A stretch of 31,861 bases of DNA from CAMPJM01 sp964440915 (GTDB lineage: Bacteria > Bacteroidota > Bacteroidia > Cytophagales > Cyclobacteriaceae). The notes below the pieces were generated by a model that saw nothing but the letters and a program-made list of their open reading frames with translations, was not told the DNA's origin and did not search any database. Below are positions 1-8,204 of the stretch, piece by piece (positions within the stretch are counted from its first letter, which is position 1; each line of letters starts with the position of its first letter). Made by a program: the position numbers and the translations under genes. The DNA lies in contig CAYTTV010000042.1 of NCBI GenBank assembly GCA_964440915.1, forward strand, positions 1 through 31,861, written 5' to 3'.

Positions 1-285
1 ATGGAATTAACTGATATTCAAAAAAAGAAATTCTTCGAAACTTCAGGTAAAGAGTTTCACGGGGAAGACTTAAGTGGAACCTTTGAAACTAACAGAGCAT
101 ATAATGATAAGAAATACGAAAATCATTCGCCTTGGTTTTTCTCTTATGTCATAGAACCAGAAACTGGCAATCTTATATGTGAATTAGAACATAGAATGAC
201 AAATAATCGGATTTATGGCTGGGATAGAGAAGGAAATGAACTTCCAAAAGACATTACAAATAAATATTTTACCCCTCATTGGTAA
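1..285 (+). CDS. Small hypothetical protein, possibly N-terminally cut by the window edge
   Basis: I do not recognise this 94-residue protein. It is hydrophilic, has no signal peptide, membrane segment or cysteine cluster, and is rich in charged and aromatic residues (for example PWFFSYV near residue 43 and YGWDREGNE near residue 72). The frame opens with ATG exactly at base 1, so the true start could lie upstream of the window. It ends at TAA 283-285. A 22-codon frame starts 12 bases later at ATG 298, which would fit a small translationally linked pair or the remains of a larger gene. The size and the broken downstream sequence resemble orphan immunity or toxin-associated genes, but nothing in the sequence proves this. 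Confidence 0.55.
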   Translation: MELTDIQKKKFFETSGKEFHGEDLSGTFETNRAYNDKKYENHSPWFFSYVIEPETGNLICELEHRMTNNRIYGWDREGNELPKDITNKYFTPHW

Positions 286-585
286 TTAATTTTAAAAATG
301 GATAAAGTCATTGAAAAGCTTAAAGGATATAAAAATAAAATCGATCTACAAGAAAGATTTATTTAGTTTTAGCACGATTTGCGAACACTGCATATACTCA
401 AGCACAGATTAAAACAATATTGAATCGTTCTCGTCAACCATTTGCCTTGCGAATTGAAAGACACCACCACTTGCACTACGCATGTATTAATCCACTGCAA
501 CCTCTTCTCTAAAATTACATAAGTTGTATTTTTAAAATTTTGTGACAAAGGGTCCTTTTTAAGGCTTTATCTTGAAGCTGTCAAA
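286..585. other. Gene-poor AT-rich gap with two short broken reading frames
   Basis: The gap holds a 22-codon frame (ATG 298 to TAG 364-366, beginning MDKVIEKLKGY). Overlapping it is a start-less plus-strand frame open from about 333 to the TAA at 510-512, reading VLARFANTAYTQAQIKTILN and onward. The second frame looks more protein-like than random sequence but I cannot assign it to a family. Together they may be the decayed remains of one gene. No convincing promoter box or terminator was seen before the gene that starts at 586 or 601. Confidence 0.3.
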
Positions 586-3500
586 ATGGACCTAGGTTAT
601 ATGCTTTATAGATATACAATTTCATGTTTTTTGATCAGCTTGTTGTTGCTCTCCACATCTTTGTATGCACAAACCAGCAGTGCGGTCAACAAGGGAATAT
701 TTCATATTCAGGTGTTTGGGCCAAATGAGCAACTACTGAGAACGGGTACAGGTTATTTCATCAATAAGCAAGGAGAAGGTGTTGCCCACCGCGACTTATT
801 TGTTGGAGCTTCTACGGCCAAGGTCATTACTGCCGATAGCAGTGTGCATCATATTGTAAGAATTGTTGCGGAAGACCCATTAACGGGCGTAGCTAAGGTA
901 GCCATCGACAATAATCTTACGACAGATTTTACAGTATTGCCTGTCAATGCCGGTCCTTTGAAAAAGGGTGAGAAAGTGAAGGCCATCACCGTTTCGGAAG
1001 TGAATAAATACAATCATGCTTCTGGTACTATCGCAGAGGCAGAAGTTTTCGATGAGTATGGACAAGTAGTGGGATTGAGCGGTATGGCTACAGCTGATTT
1101 TAAAGTGATGCTGGATATTAAAGATCAGATTGTAGGGTTGACTACCGAAGGTCTCCCTTCCATTTTGATACCGATACCTAAGGAAGATGCACTCATTGTG
1201 ACCAATAGACCTTTTAAAGCTTGGGTAAGTGATATTTCGATCAATCATGATTTTCTAAAGGGCCTTGAAACCCTGCTGAAGAAGGATTATAAAGCAGTTG
1301 CAGCGCATATGAACAAGGTGTCAGCGGTACATCTCCAATCAGTCGAGCCATTGCTTCTATCCGCGCTAGCCTATTGGCAATTAAAAGAATATCCCGCAAC
1401 AGAAAAGAAATATGACCAAGCAATTGCCCTTAAAAGTGACTTGACCCTCGCCAGAAAGATGAGGGCCCAGATTTACTATCAGGATGAACATTACGAAAAA
1501 GTTGTACAGGATTTAAATTTTGTTTTGAAGGGGAACGCAGAAGATGCCCATCTTTTCTTTTTTAGAGGACATGCAAAATACGTGCTCAATGATAATGCAG
1601 GAGCAATAGAAGACTTGAAGCGGGCCCTCTCGCTTCAATTGAAAGACCCCAATGCTAATTTTTATTTAGGCAATGCACATTTTAGAGCCGGGGACTATAA
1701 TGAAGCTATTGCAAGCTTTAAGCAAGCCATGGATGGAGGGCTGAAAGATGAGGTGCTCTATAATAACAGCGGTAAAGCCAAGTTCTTATTACAAGATTAC
1801 ACTGGAGCGGTTAAAGACTATGATCAGGCGATTTTACTCAACAAAGGGTATGGAAGGGCATTGGTGAATAGGGCAGAAGTTCGAGCTGCTCTAAAAGATT
1901 GGGAAGCGGTCATCGCAGATCTCAACGGTGCTAAGGCAATAGGGGAGGACATAAAGGAACAAGAGCCTATCTTGGCGTTAGCTTTATTCGAAACTGAACA
2001 ATATGAAGCTGCTGTTAAGACATATGATCGTTTGCTCACAGCCAGTCAGGAATCTAAGTATTACTTCAATCGAGGTGTGGCACGGTATCATCTCAATGAT
2101 TTTGCAGGAGTGGTTTCAGACCTTACCAAAGTGGTAGGAACTGGCGAAGCTACTGGAGAGTTGCACCTCATGCTGGGTTTGTCCCATAGTAAGATAAAAC
2201 AATATGCTGAGGCTATAGCACAGTTGATACAAGCCGAAAACAAAGGGGAGAAAGGCAGTGAATTGTTTTTGGAACGGGGACTTGCTTACTATCATGTCAA
2301 GGAGCCTCAGAAGGCCTTGGAGGATTTAAAGAAAGCCCTAGAGAGCGGTAGTGAAGACGGTGAAGCAGCTTTTATCTTGGGCAATCTGTATTTTCAAAAT
2401 GAATTGTACCAAGAAGCCTTAGGCGCCTATGATAAAAGTATAAGTTGGGGGAAGGAAAGTGACGTGCTCTACAACAACCGAGGCAAGGCATTTTTTTATT
2501 TGAATAAGCTTCCTGACGCAATAAGGGACTATACCAAAGCTTTGCAGCTAAATCCTGAAAATAATAGAGCAGTGCTTAATCGCGCGGTTGTATACTATAA
2601 AACAAATCAATTTGCAGAGGCCGTAAATGACTTTGAAAAAGGGAATGTGTCCGGGCAGAACGATGCGGAACTTTTGGCCATGGCTGGTACTTCTTTTCAT
2701 AAAGAAGGGAAGGAGGAGTTGGCTTTGCCTCTCTTGAGCAAGGCCATCAGCATTGGCGGCGTGGAAAATGACCTTCTAAAGCTTCGTGGAGAAATCTACT
2801 ATAATCAAAAAAAATATAGAGAAGCGGCTATAGATTTTGAGAAATTTCTCGAAAACGGAGGCTCCTCACAAGAGGTGAAAGCATTTTTAGCGAATGCCTA
2901 TTATGAACTTAAGCAATATGCAGAGGCCACAAAATTATACGATCAGGTAATAGCTTCAGGGAAAGTTGACGGCACGGTGTGGTTCAATAAGGGAATGAGT
3001 CACTTTCATCTCAAAGCCTTTGAAGAGGCGGTGATTGCCATTAAACACGCTGTTGATGCTGGAGTGGTGAATAAGGAAGCCTTGTATACTCTGGGCATGG
3101 CACAATATCAGGTCAAGGATTTTGAAGGGGCTATTGCATCGCTTTCCAGCGCTAAATCACTGGGTGCGACAGATGAAACTTTGATGGTCCATTTGGGAGA
3201 AGCACAGTATGCATTGCAAAAGTATGATGAGGCATTGCAAGTATTTAACGAAGGCTTGACTTCTTTTCCAGCCTCACAACGAAGTCTTTTAGGAAGGGGA
3301 AAGGCCCATTTTCAACTTAAACAATTCGAGCTGGCCAAAAACGATTTACTCAAAGCTTTAGAAGGAGGATTAAAAGATGCAACGGCCTTGTACTACATTG
3401 GTCTTGCTCATGTAACGCTTGGAACATATAAGGAGGGTGCTGAGGCCCTTCTGAGCGCAGAGGCACAAGGTGTTACGGATATGCCTTTATATGAGGGAAG

Positions 3501-4737
3501 AGCGATCGCCTACTTTCATTTGGATCAATTCAAAGAAGCGGATCAGGATTTTCAAAAGGCATTTGAATGGGGAAATGCTGTGTCCCAAAACCATTACATG
3601 GCGGGTATTTCGAGGTTCGAACTTGGCAATATGCGCGGTGCTTTGGAGTACCTGACTAAGGCTCAAGAAAGCGGGGTGAGTGATGCCAAACTTTATGCTT
3701 ATTTAGGACAAGCGTATTATGCTACAGGCGATAATGATCAAGCCATAGCTGCTTTAAATAAAGCTATCGCATCTGGGCATTCAGAGGCTGTCGTGTATAC
3801 AACAAGAGGAAATGCCTTCTTCAGGCTGAACCAATACGAGAAAGCCATTGAAGACTACGATGCTGCCATTGGGAAAGGATCAAAAGACCCAATTGTGTTT
3901 AACAATAGGGGAAAAGCAAAGTTTAACCTGGAGCAATATCAAGAAGCGATCAAGGATTTTGATTCAGCGATTGTTCTAGATGATGCCTATTTGAGGGCAT
4001 ATGAAAATAGGGGGGTAGCCCTTTATGAGTTGAAAAATTATGACAAGGCAATAGAGGATTTCTCGGCTGTTGAAAGGTTAGGAGAAGCAGACCAGTATGT
4101 GTTTTACTACAAAGCAGCGTGCTATTTTGTCCTGGAAAACTTTGCCTTGGCCATCGGCTACTACGATAGGGCCATAGAAAAGGGCATTGTAGAGGTCGAG
4201 GCATTTCATCACAGAGGCAAGTCTTACTTTAAGATTGGCGAGTACCTTTCCTCGATAAGTGATTATGAAAAGGCAATTCAAATGAACCCCTCCAACGCAC
4301 AGGTATTTATGGACAAAGCGGAAGCTTATATTTATATGGAAAACAATAGGGCTGCTATTGAAGATTTGACTAAGGCCATAACGCTTGATTCTAATAGCAA
4401 AAATGCATATTTCAATAGAGCAGGTTTGCGGGAGATGTTGGAAGATCTGACTGGCGCAGTGTCAGACTATGACAAAGTGTTAGAGTTGGATCCCGAAGAC
4501 GCGAACGCTTATTATTATCGTGGCAATGTCCAATTAACTTTAGATCGGTTGGAAGCAGCCATAAAGGATTTGGATAAAGCTATATCGCTTGAAGCAGGAA
4601 ACGTGGATTTTTACCGGTCAAGGGGAAATATCCGTTATCAGATGGAAAATACAAAAGGAGCTTGTGAGGATTGGTCACAAGCACAGCAAATGGGCGATAA
4701 AAGAGCTGCTTTTAATGTGAAAAATTATTGTAAATAG
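586..4737 (+). CDS. Giant secreted TPR-repeat protein with degenerate trypsin-like N-terminal domain
   Basis: This 1383-residue protein has three parts. A signal peptide ends at SLYA/QTS near residue 28. The second Met (ATG 601, MLYRYTISC) gives a more typical signal peptide than the ATG at 586 and is probably the real start. Residues about 34-195 resemble the trypsin-like fold found at the head of other Bacteroidota TPR proteins: GTGTGYFI near residue 54 matches the GxGFFI strand. The position expected to hold the catalytic His carries Asp70 (AHRDLF), and no GNSGG-type serine motif is visible, so it is probably a pseudoenzyme. From about residue 210 to the end runs an almost unbroken array of roughly 34 TPR units, with recurrent YxxAIxDYxxAI and NNRGKA helices. 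TPR arrays bind proteins, so a periplasmic or surface scaffold role is likely but inferred. It ends 6 bp from the convergent TetR gene. Confidence 0.85.
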   Translation: MDLGYMLYRYTISCFLISLLLLSTSLYAQTSSAVNKGIFHIQVFGPNEQLLRTGTGYFINKQGEGVAHRDLFVGASTAKVITADSSVHHIVRIVAEDPLTGVAKVAIDNNLTTDFTVLPVNAGPLKKGEKVKAITVSEVNKYNHASGTIAEAEVFDEYGQVVGLSGMATADFKVMLDIKDQIVGLTTEGLPSILIPIPKEDALIVTNRPFKAWVSDISINHDFLKGLETLLKKDYKAVAAHMNKVSAVHLQSVEPLLLSALAYWQLKEYPATEKKYDQAIALKSDLTLARKMRAQIYYQDEHYEKVVQDLNFVLKGNAEDAHLFFFRGHAKYVLNDNAGAIEDLKRALSLQLKDPNANFYLGNAHFRAGDYNEAIASFKQAMDGGLKDEVLYNNSGKAKFLLQDYTGAVKDYDQAILLNKGYGRALVNRAEVRAALKDWEAVIADLNGAKAIGEDIKEQEPILALALFETEQYEAAVKTYDRLLTASQESKYYFNRGVARYHLNDFAGVVSDLTKVVGTGEATGELHLMLGLSHSKIKQYAEAIAQLIQAENKGEKGSELFLERGLAYYHVKEPQKALEDLKKALESGSEDGEAAFILGNLYFQNELYQEALGAYDKSISWGKESDVLYNNRGKAFFYLNKLPDAIRDYTKALQLNPENNRAVLNRAVVYYKTNQFAEAVNDFEKGNVSGQNDAELLAMAGTSFHKEGKEELALPLLSKAISIGGVENDLLKLRGEIYYNQKKYREAAIDFEKFLENGGSSQEVKAFLANAYYELKQYAEATKLYDQVIASGKVDGTVWFNKGMSHFHLKAFEEAVIAIKHAVDAGVVNKEALYTLGMAQYQVKDFEGAIASLSSAKSLGATDETLMVHLGEAQYALQKYDEALQVFNEGLTSFPASQRSLLGRGKAHFQLKQFELAKNDLLKALEGGLKDATALYYIGLAHVTLGTYKEGAEALLSAEAQGVTDMPLYEGRAIAYFHLDQFKEADQDFQKAFEWGNAVSQNHYMAGISRFELGNMRGALEYLTKAQESGVSDAKLYAYLGQAYYATGDNDQAIAALNKAIASGHSEAVVYTTRGNAFFRLNQYEKAIEDYDAAIGKGSKDPIVFNNRGKAKFNLEQYQEAIKDFDSAIVLDDAYLRAYENRGVALYELKNYDKAIEDFSAVERLGEADQYVFYYKAACYFVLENFALAIGYYDRAIEKGIVEVEAFHHRGKSYFKIGEYLSSISDYEKAIQMNPSNAQVFMDKAEAYIYMENNRAAIEDLTKAITLDSNSKNAYFNRAGLREMLEDLTGAVSDYDKVLELDPEDANAYYYRGNVQLTLDRLEAAIKDLDKAISLEAGNVDFYRSRGNIRYQMENTKGACEDWSQAQQMGDKRAAFNVKNYCK

Positions 4738-4743
4738 GGGAGT

Positions 4744-5337
4744 TTAGGACCTGTACATGACAGCTTCTGCCTTTTGATTGTATAGAAGTTGAGCATTAAG
4801 CTGACGGCAGATGGTGAAGAAAATATCATTGTCTTCATTTATCCGAGCTATTTGCAAACCGCCTTGTAAGCTTGCTAAAATATAGAGCGCTTTTTCTTCA
4901 ACCGTATCTTTAAACATGAAAGTGCCACCATAAAGGCCATCATATAATACCTGTTCCAACCATTTTTGCCGTTCCATATAGTAAAACCGCAGTTCGTTTT
5001 GCATAACGATGGGAAGGGTATTTAACTCTGCGCCAAGTATTCCTGCCAGACATATTTTGTCACCTGCTAATAAAGTTGCGCGATAGGTAGCAAAATAAGC
5101 ATCCATTTTCTCTTTTGGACTAGTATCATGATGAATATTTTTGGCCCATTCCTTAAAAGTCAACCGAGCCCTTTGGATGACAGTACATCCTAAGTCATCT
5201 TTTGAGGGGAAGTTAAAGTGAATCTCGGCAGGTAGAACACCTGTTCTGTCTGAAATCTCTTTATAGCTAAGATCACAAAACCCTTTGCGTAAAATAACTG
5301 CCTCTGCTTCTTGTATGATGACTTCCCTTATATCCAT
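4744..5337 (-). CDS. TetR/AcrR-family transcriptional regulator
   Basis: This 197-residue protein has the usual TetR length and layout. An N-terminal helix-turn-helix spans about residues 1-50 (EAEAVILRKGFCDLSYKEIS, then TGV and FNFPSKDDL, the family's YYHFPSKEEL-type hinge). An all-helical ligand-binding domain follows, containing CLAGILGAEL near residue 97, which resembles the CLLGN-type segment of TetR C-terminal subfamilies. Such proteins usually repress their own gene or a neighbour until a small molecule binds. Its divergent neighbour across a 227-bp gap is rarA, an unusual TetR target, so its regulon may lie elsewhere. It is convergent with the TPR gene, with the stops 6 bp apart. The family assignment is firm and the ligand is unknown. 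Confidence 0.85.
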   Translation of the reverse strand: MDIREVIIQEAEAVILRKGFCDLSYKEISDRTGVLPAEIHFNFPSKDDLGCTVIQRARLTFKEWAKNIHHDTSPKEKMDAYFATYRATLLAGDKICLAGILGAELNTLPIVMQNELRFYYMERQKWLEQVLYDGLYGGTFMFKDTVEEKALYILASLQGGLQIARINEDNDIFFTICRQLNAQLLYNQKAEAVMYRS

Positions 5338-5564
5338 GATCCAACCTCGAAAACAACTTGGTACAATGCATTAACTAAACGATAATAGAAATGTTTTATT
5401 AGTATTTGATGCTTATTTTGTTGTCAGTAGATTAGTGAAAAATCTATTCATAATAGTGGGCAGTACGTTGGTTAGTTAAAGCTCATCTTTCTTCTCCGTA
5501 TGAGAGGAGAAGAGAAAAAGCCTCATCTAAGCAACATTGAGACTGAATTTTAAATTATCAAAAA
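5338..5564. promoter_or_regulatory. Divergent regulatory gap between tetR-type gene and rarA
   Basis: This 227-bp AT-rich gap must hold both promoters. Two features stand out. TTAACTAA at 5371-5378 is mirrored by TTAGTTAA at 5472-5479, about 100 bp apart. A hairpin with arms CTTCTCC (5491-5497) and GGAGAAG (5506-5512) sits about 50 bp before the rarA start. No perfect TAnnTTTG box was found. Either repeat could be an operator or leader structure, but this is only suggestive. Confidence 0.3.
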
Positions 5565-6833
5565 ATGGCAAATAATAAATCTCCTCTTGCAGAAAGGGTA
5601 AGGCCTCGTGAATTGGAGGAGGTGACAGGACAAGAGCATTTGGTTGGGCCGGAGGGCATTTTGCGCATGGTGATCAAAAGCGGAAACTTGCCTTCCATGA
5701 TTTTTTGGGGGCCTCCCGGTGTAGGCAAAACAACCTTGGCGAATATTATTGCACAAAAGGTGAATGCAACTTTTTTTGTTCTAAGTGCGGTAAGTTCTGG
5801 CGTAAAAGAAGTTAGGGACGTGATTACCAAGGCAAAAACCCTTGGAAAAACGATTCTGTTTATCGATGAGATCCACAGGTTCAGCAAGTCTCAGCAAGAT
5901 GCGCTCTTGGGCGCTGTGGAGAAAGGCACAATAACCCTGATCGGTGCCACAACAGAAAACCCTTCATTTGAAGTAAATGCTGCACTTTTGTCCAGGTGTC
6001 AAGTGTATGTTTTAAAGCCTTTATCTGAAGAGCAACTCCTAAAGCTGTTAGATGAGGTGGCCCGAAAGGATGAGATACTCAAAACAAAAACAATCAACAT
6101 AAAAGAAAGTAAAGCCCTGCTCAATATCTCCGGTGGAGATGCCCGTAAGCTGTTGAACTTATTTGAACTTGTTGTGCAAGCCACAGCCGGTGAGACAGTA
6201 GATATTACGGATGAGTTTGTGATACAGGTAGCCCAGCAACGAGTAGCATTGTATGACAAAAGTGGCGAACAACATTATGATATTATTTCTGCCTTTATAA
6301 AATCTATCCGAGGAAGCGACCCCAATGCAGCAGTATATTATATGGCGCGAATGATAGAAGGCGGTGAGGATGTTAAGTTCATCGCCAGAAGATTGCTTAT
6401 TCTCGCTTCAGAAGACATTGGCAATGCTAACCCTACTGCCTTGGTCATTGCGACGAATTGTTTTCAGGCAGTTACCGTTATTGGCTATCCTGAGGCTGAA
6501 ATTATACTCTCACAATGTGCTACTTATCTGGCAGCTTCACCCAAAAGCAACGGTAGCTATATGGCCATAAAAAAGGCTAAACAGTTAGTGAGGCAGACGG
6601 GTGATCTACCCGTGCCCATGCACCTTAGAAATGCTCCCACAAAACTCATGAAGGATCAAGGCTATGGGAAAGGTTATCAATATGCGCATGATTATACCCA
6701 TAACTTTGCAATGCAGGAGTATCTGCCTGATGCCATTAAAGGAACTAAGCTTTATGATCCGGGTGCGAACGCAAGGGAAGAAGAGATGAGAAAACGGCTT
6801 AGGAGCTTGTGGAAGGAGAAATACGGATATTAA
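5565..6833 (+). CDS. rarA: Replication-associated recombination protein A (AAA+ ATPase RarA/MgsA)
   Basis: RarA is a clamp-loader-like AAA+ ATPase related to eukaryotic WRNIP1. It acts at stalled or damaged replication forks together with single-strand-binding protein. The 422-residue length is typical. Visible motifs are the N-terminal PLAERVRP segment with TGQEHL (residues 7-26), Walker A GPPGVGKT at 49-56, Walker B ILFIDEIH at 97-104, a sensor region GATTENPS from 127, and LLSRC with the likely arginine finger near residue 144. The C-terminal half carries RGSDPNAAVYY and the NRxAPTKLMK-like segment (LRNAPTKLMKDQGYGKGYQY), both diagnostic of this family. It starts at ATG 5565 without a clear ribosome-binding site, as is usual in this phylum, and is convergent with ald across 11 bp. 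Confidence 0.96.
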   Translation: MANNKSPLAERVRPRELEEVTGQEHLVGPEGILRMVIKSGNLPSMIFWGPPGVGKTTLANIIAQKVNATFFVLSAVSSGVKEVRDVITKAKTLGKTILFIDEIHRFSKSQQDALLGAVEKGTITLIGATTENPSFEVNAALLSRCQVYVLKPLSEEQLLKLLDEVARKDEILKTKTINIKESKALLNISGGDARKLLNLFELVVQATAGETVDITDEFVIQVAQQRVALYDKSGEQHYDIISAFIKSIRGSDPNAAVYYMARMIEGGEDVKFIARRLLILASEDIGNANPTALVIATNCFQAVTVIGYPEAEIILSQCATYLAASPKSNGSYMAIKKAKQLVRQTGDLPVPMHLRNAPTKLMKDQGYGKGYQYAHDYTHNFAMQEYLPDAIKGTKLYDPGANAREEEMRKRLRSLWKEKYGY

Positions 6834-6844
6834 GGTCAATTTAA

Positions 6845-7957
6845 TCAGAAAAAATGATCGATTTCGTGGAAAGGTAGATCAAAGGCATTGGCGACTTTTT
6901 CATATACCACTGATCCATTAATGATATTCATGCCCTTTTTAAGTTCAGGATTGGTAATGCAGGCTGCTTTCCAGCCATGATGCGCAAGTTGAATTACATA
7001 GGGCAAAGTAGCATTGGTCAAAGCAAGGGTGGAAGTGAAAGGTACCGCTCCAGGAATATTGGCTACACAGTAGTGGATAATGCCATCGATGATATAAATA
7101 GGGTTTTCGTGTGTGGTGGGTTTACAAGTTTCGATACATCCGCCTTGGTCTACAGCCACATCTACTACTACTGTACCCGGCTTCATGTCTTTCAGCATCT
7201 CTCTAGTAATCAGGTGTGGCGTTTTTCCGCCAGGAACTAATATTGCTCCAATGATAAGGTCATGGGTTTTGATGAGTTCTCGGATATTGGTTTCGTTGGA
7301 CGCCAATGTCTGCACATTAGCAGGCATGATGTCGCTGAGATAGCGCAGTCGCTGGAGGTTAATGTCGAGAATGGTAACCATGGCTCCAAGCCCTGCTGCC
7401 ATTTTCGCAGCTTGGGTGCCAACAACGCCTCCTCCCAGAATAAGCACCTTACCAGGGGCAACACCAGGCACGCCACCCAAAAGCACCCCTCTACCTTTGA
7501 AAGGTTTTTCAAGGTATTTCGCTCCCTCTTGCACCGCCATCCGGCCGGCTACTTCTGACATAGGAATGAGCAAGGGCAAGGTTTTGTCTGCTTTCTCTAC
7601 CGTTTCGTATGCCATGCATATGGCTTTACTCCGAATCATCGCTTCTGTTAAAGCTTGATTGGAGGCAAAATGAAAGTACGTAAACAATAGCTGCCCTTCC
7701 TTAATAAGCGAATACTCAGGTTCTAAAGGTTCTTTCACTTTTACGATCATTTCGGCTATGTCGTATACATCTTCTATTGTAGGCAATAATATTGCACCTA
7801 CGGCTTGGTAGTCAGCATCAGAAAAGCCACTTTCGTCACCCGCGGCAGATTGTATGTAAACAGTGTGACCAGCCTTTAATAATTCACGGGCACCAGCAGG
7901 GGTGAGCGATACGCGACTTTCATGGTTCTTAATTTCTTTGGGAATGCCTATGATCAT
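6845..7957 (-). CDS. ald: Alanine dehydrogenase
   Basis: This enzyme interconverts L-alanine plus NAD+ and pyruvate, ammonia and NADH in the cytoplasm. It allows growth on alanine or nitrogen assimilation. The 370-residue protein is the usual length. The N-terminal signature MIIGIPKEIKNHESRVSLTP, the pyruvate/alanine-binding Lys75 (VKVKEP) and the catalytic His96 (FTYFHFAS) fall at the same numbers as in characterised alanine dehydrogenases. The Rossmann nucleotide site is LGGGVVGTQAAKMA near residue 175, followed by the acidic residue in ILDIN that favours NAD+ over NADP+. It stands alone on the minus strand, so it is probably monocistronic. It is convergent with rarA. Confidence 0.97.
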   Translation of the reverse strand: MIIGIPKEIKNHESRVSLTPAGARELLKAGHTVYIQSAAGDESGFSDADYQAVGAILLPTIEDVYDIAEMIVKVKEPLEPEYSLIKEGQLLFTYFHFASNQALTEAMIRSKAICMAYETVEKADKTLPLLIPMSEVAGRMAVQEGAKYLEKPFKGRGVLLGGVPGVAPGKVLILGGGVVGTQAAKMAAGLGAMVTILDINLQRLRYLSDIMPANVQTLASNETNIRELIKTHDLIIGAILVPGGKTPHLITREMLKDMKPGTVVVDVAVDQGGCIETCKPTTHENPIYIIDGIIHYCVANIPGAVPFTSTLALTNATLPYVIQLAHHGWKAACITNPELKKGMNIINGSVVYEKVANAFDLPFHEIDHFF

Positions 7958-8204
7958 ATTGTGGTCTTATGAATGAAAATCAAACCAAGGTCGTTCAGAT
8001 GCTATTCGTTCCTTTTCAAATGGAAAAATCGTGCAAGGCAAGACCTGACACAATGATTCGAATACAGATATAAAAGGCGATTTACATCGAATGTGTTTTG
8101 AGAAAATGAATTATCTTCAATGAATTGTTTTCGGTAGGGCGTTTATATTTCTATTATTATTAAAGAATAGGATGTTTGATCAAACCTATATCACAACGCG
8201 CCAT
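7958..8204. promoter_or_regulatory. Upstream region of ald with a 12-bp palindrome
   Basis: This 247-bp gap lies between ald and the stop of the upstream minus-strand gene, so it must carry the ald promoter. The clearest element is the perfect palindrome GTTTGATCAAAC at 8174-8185, flanked by ATAGG on the left and CCTAT on the right. It is 19 bp beyond the stop of the neighbouring T9SS-cargo gene and about 217 bp upstream of ald. It could be a weak terminator stem or an operator. No consensus -7 box was seen near the ald start. Confidence 0.3.

Noticed and set aside
880..1248. A 122-codon minus-strand frame and many others inside long genes
   Set aside because: They are shadows of the TPR, lon, hslU, copA and katE coding sequences and show no domains of their own.
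1213..4734. Repeat-rich DNA considered as a tandem or CRISPR-like array
   Set aside because: The periodicity is the roughly 102-bp TPR codon pattern within one open frame; no identical repeats with unique spacers exist.
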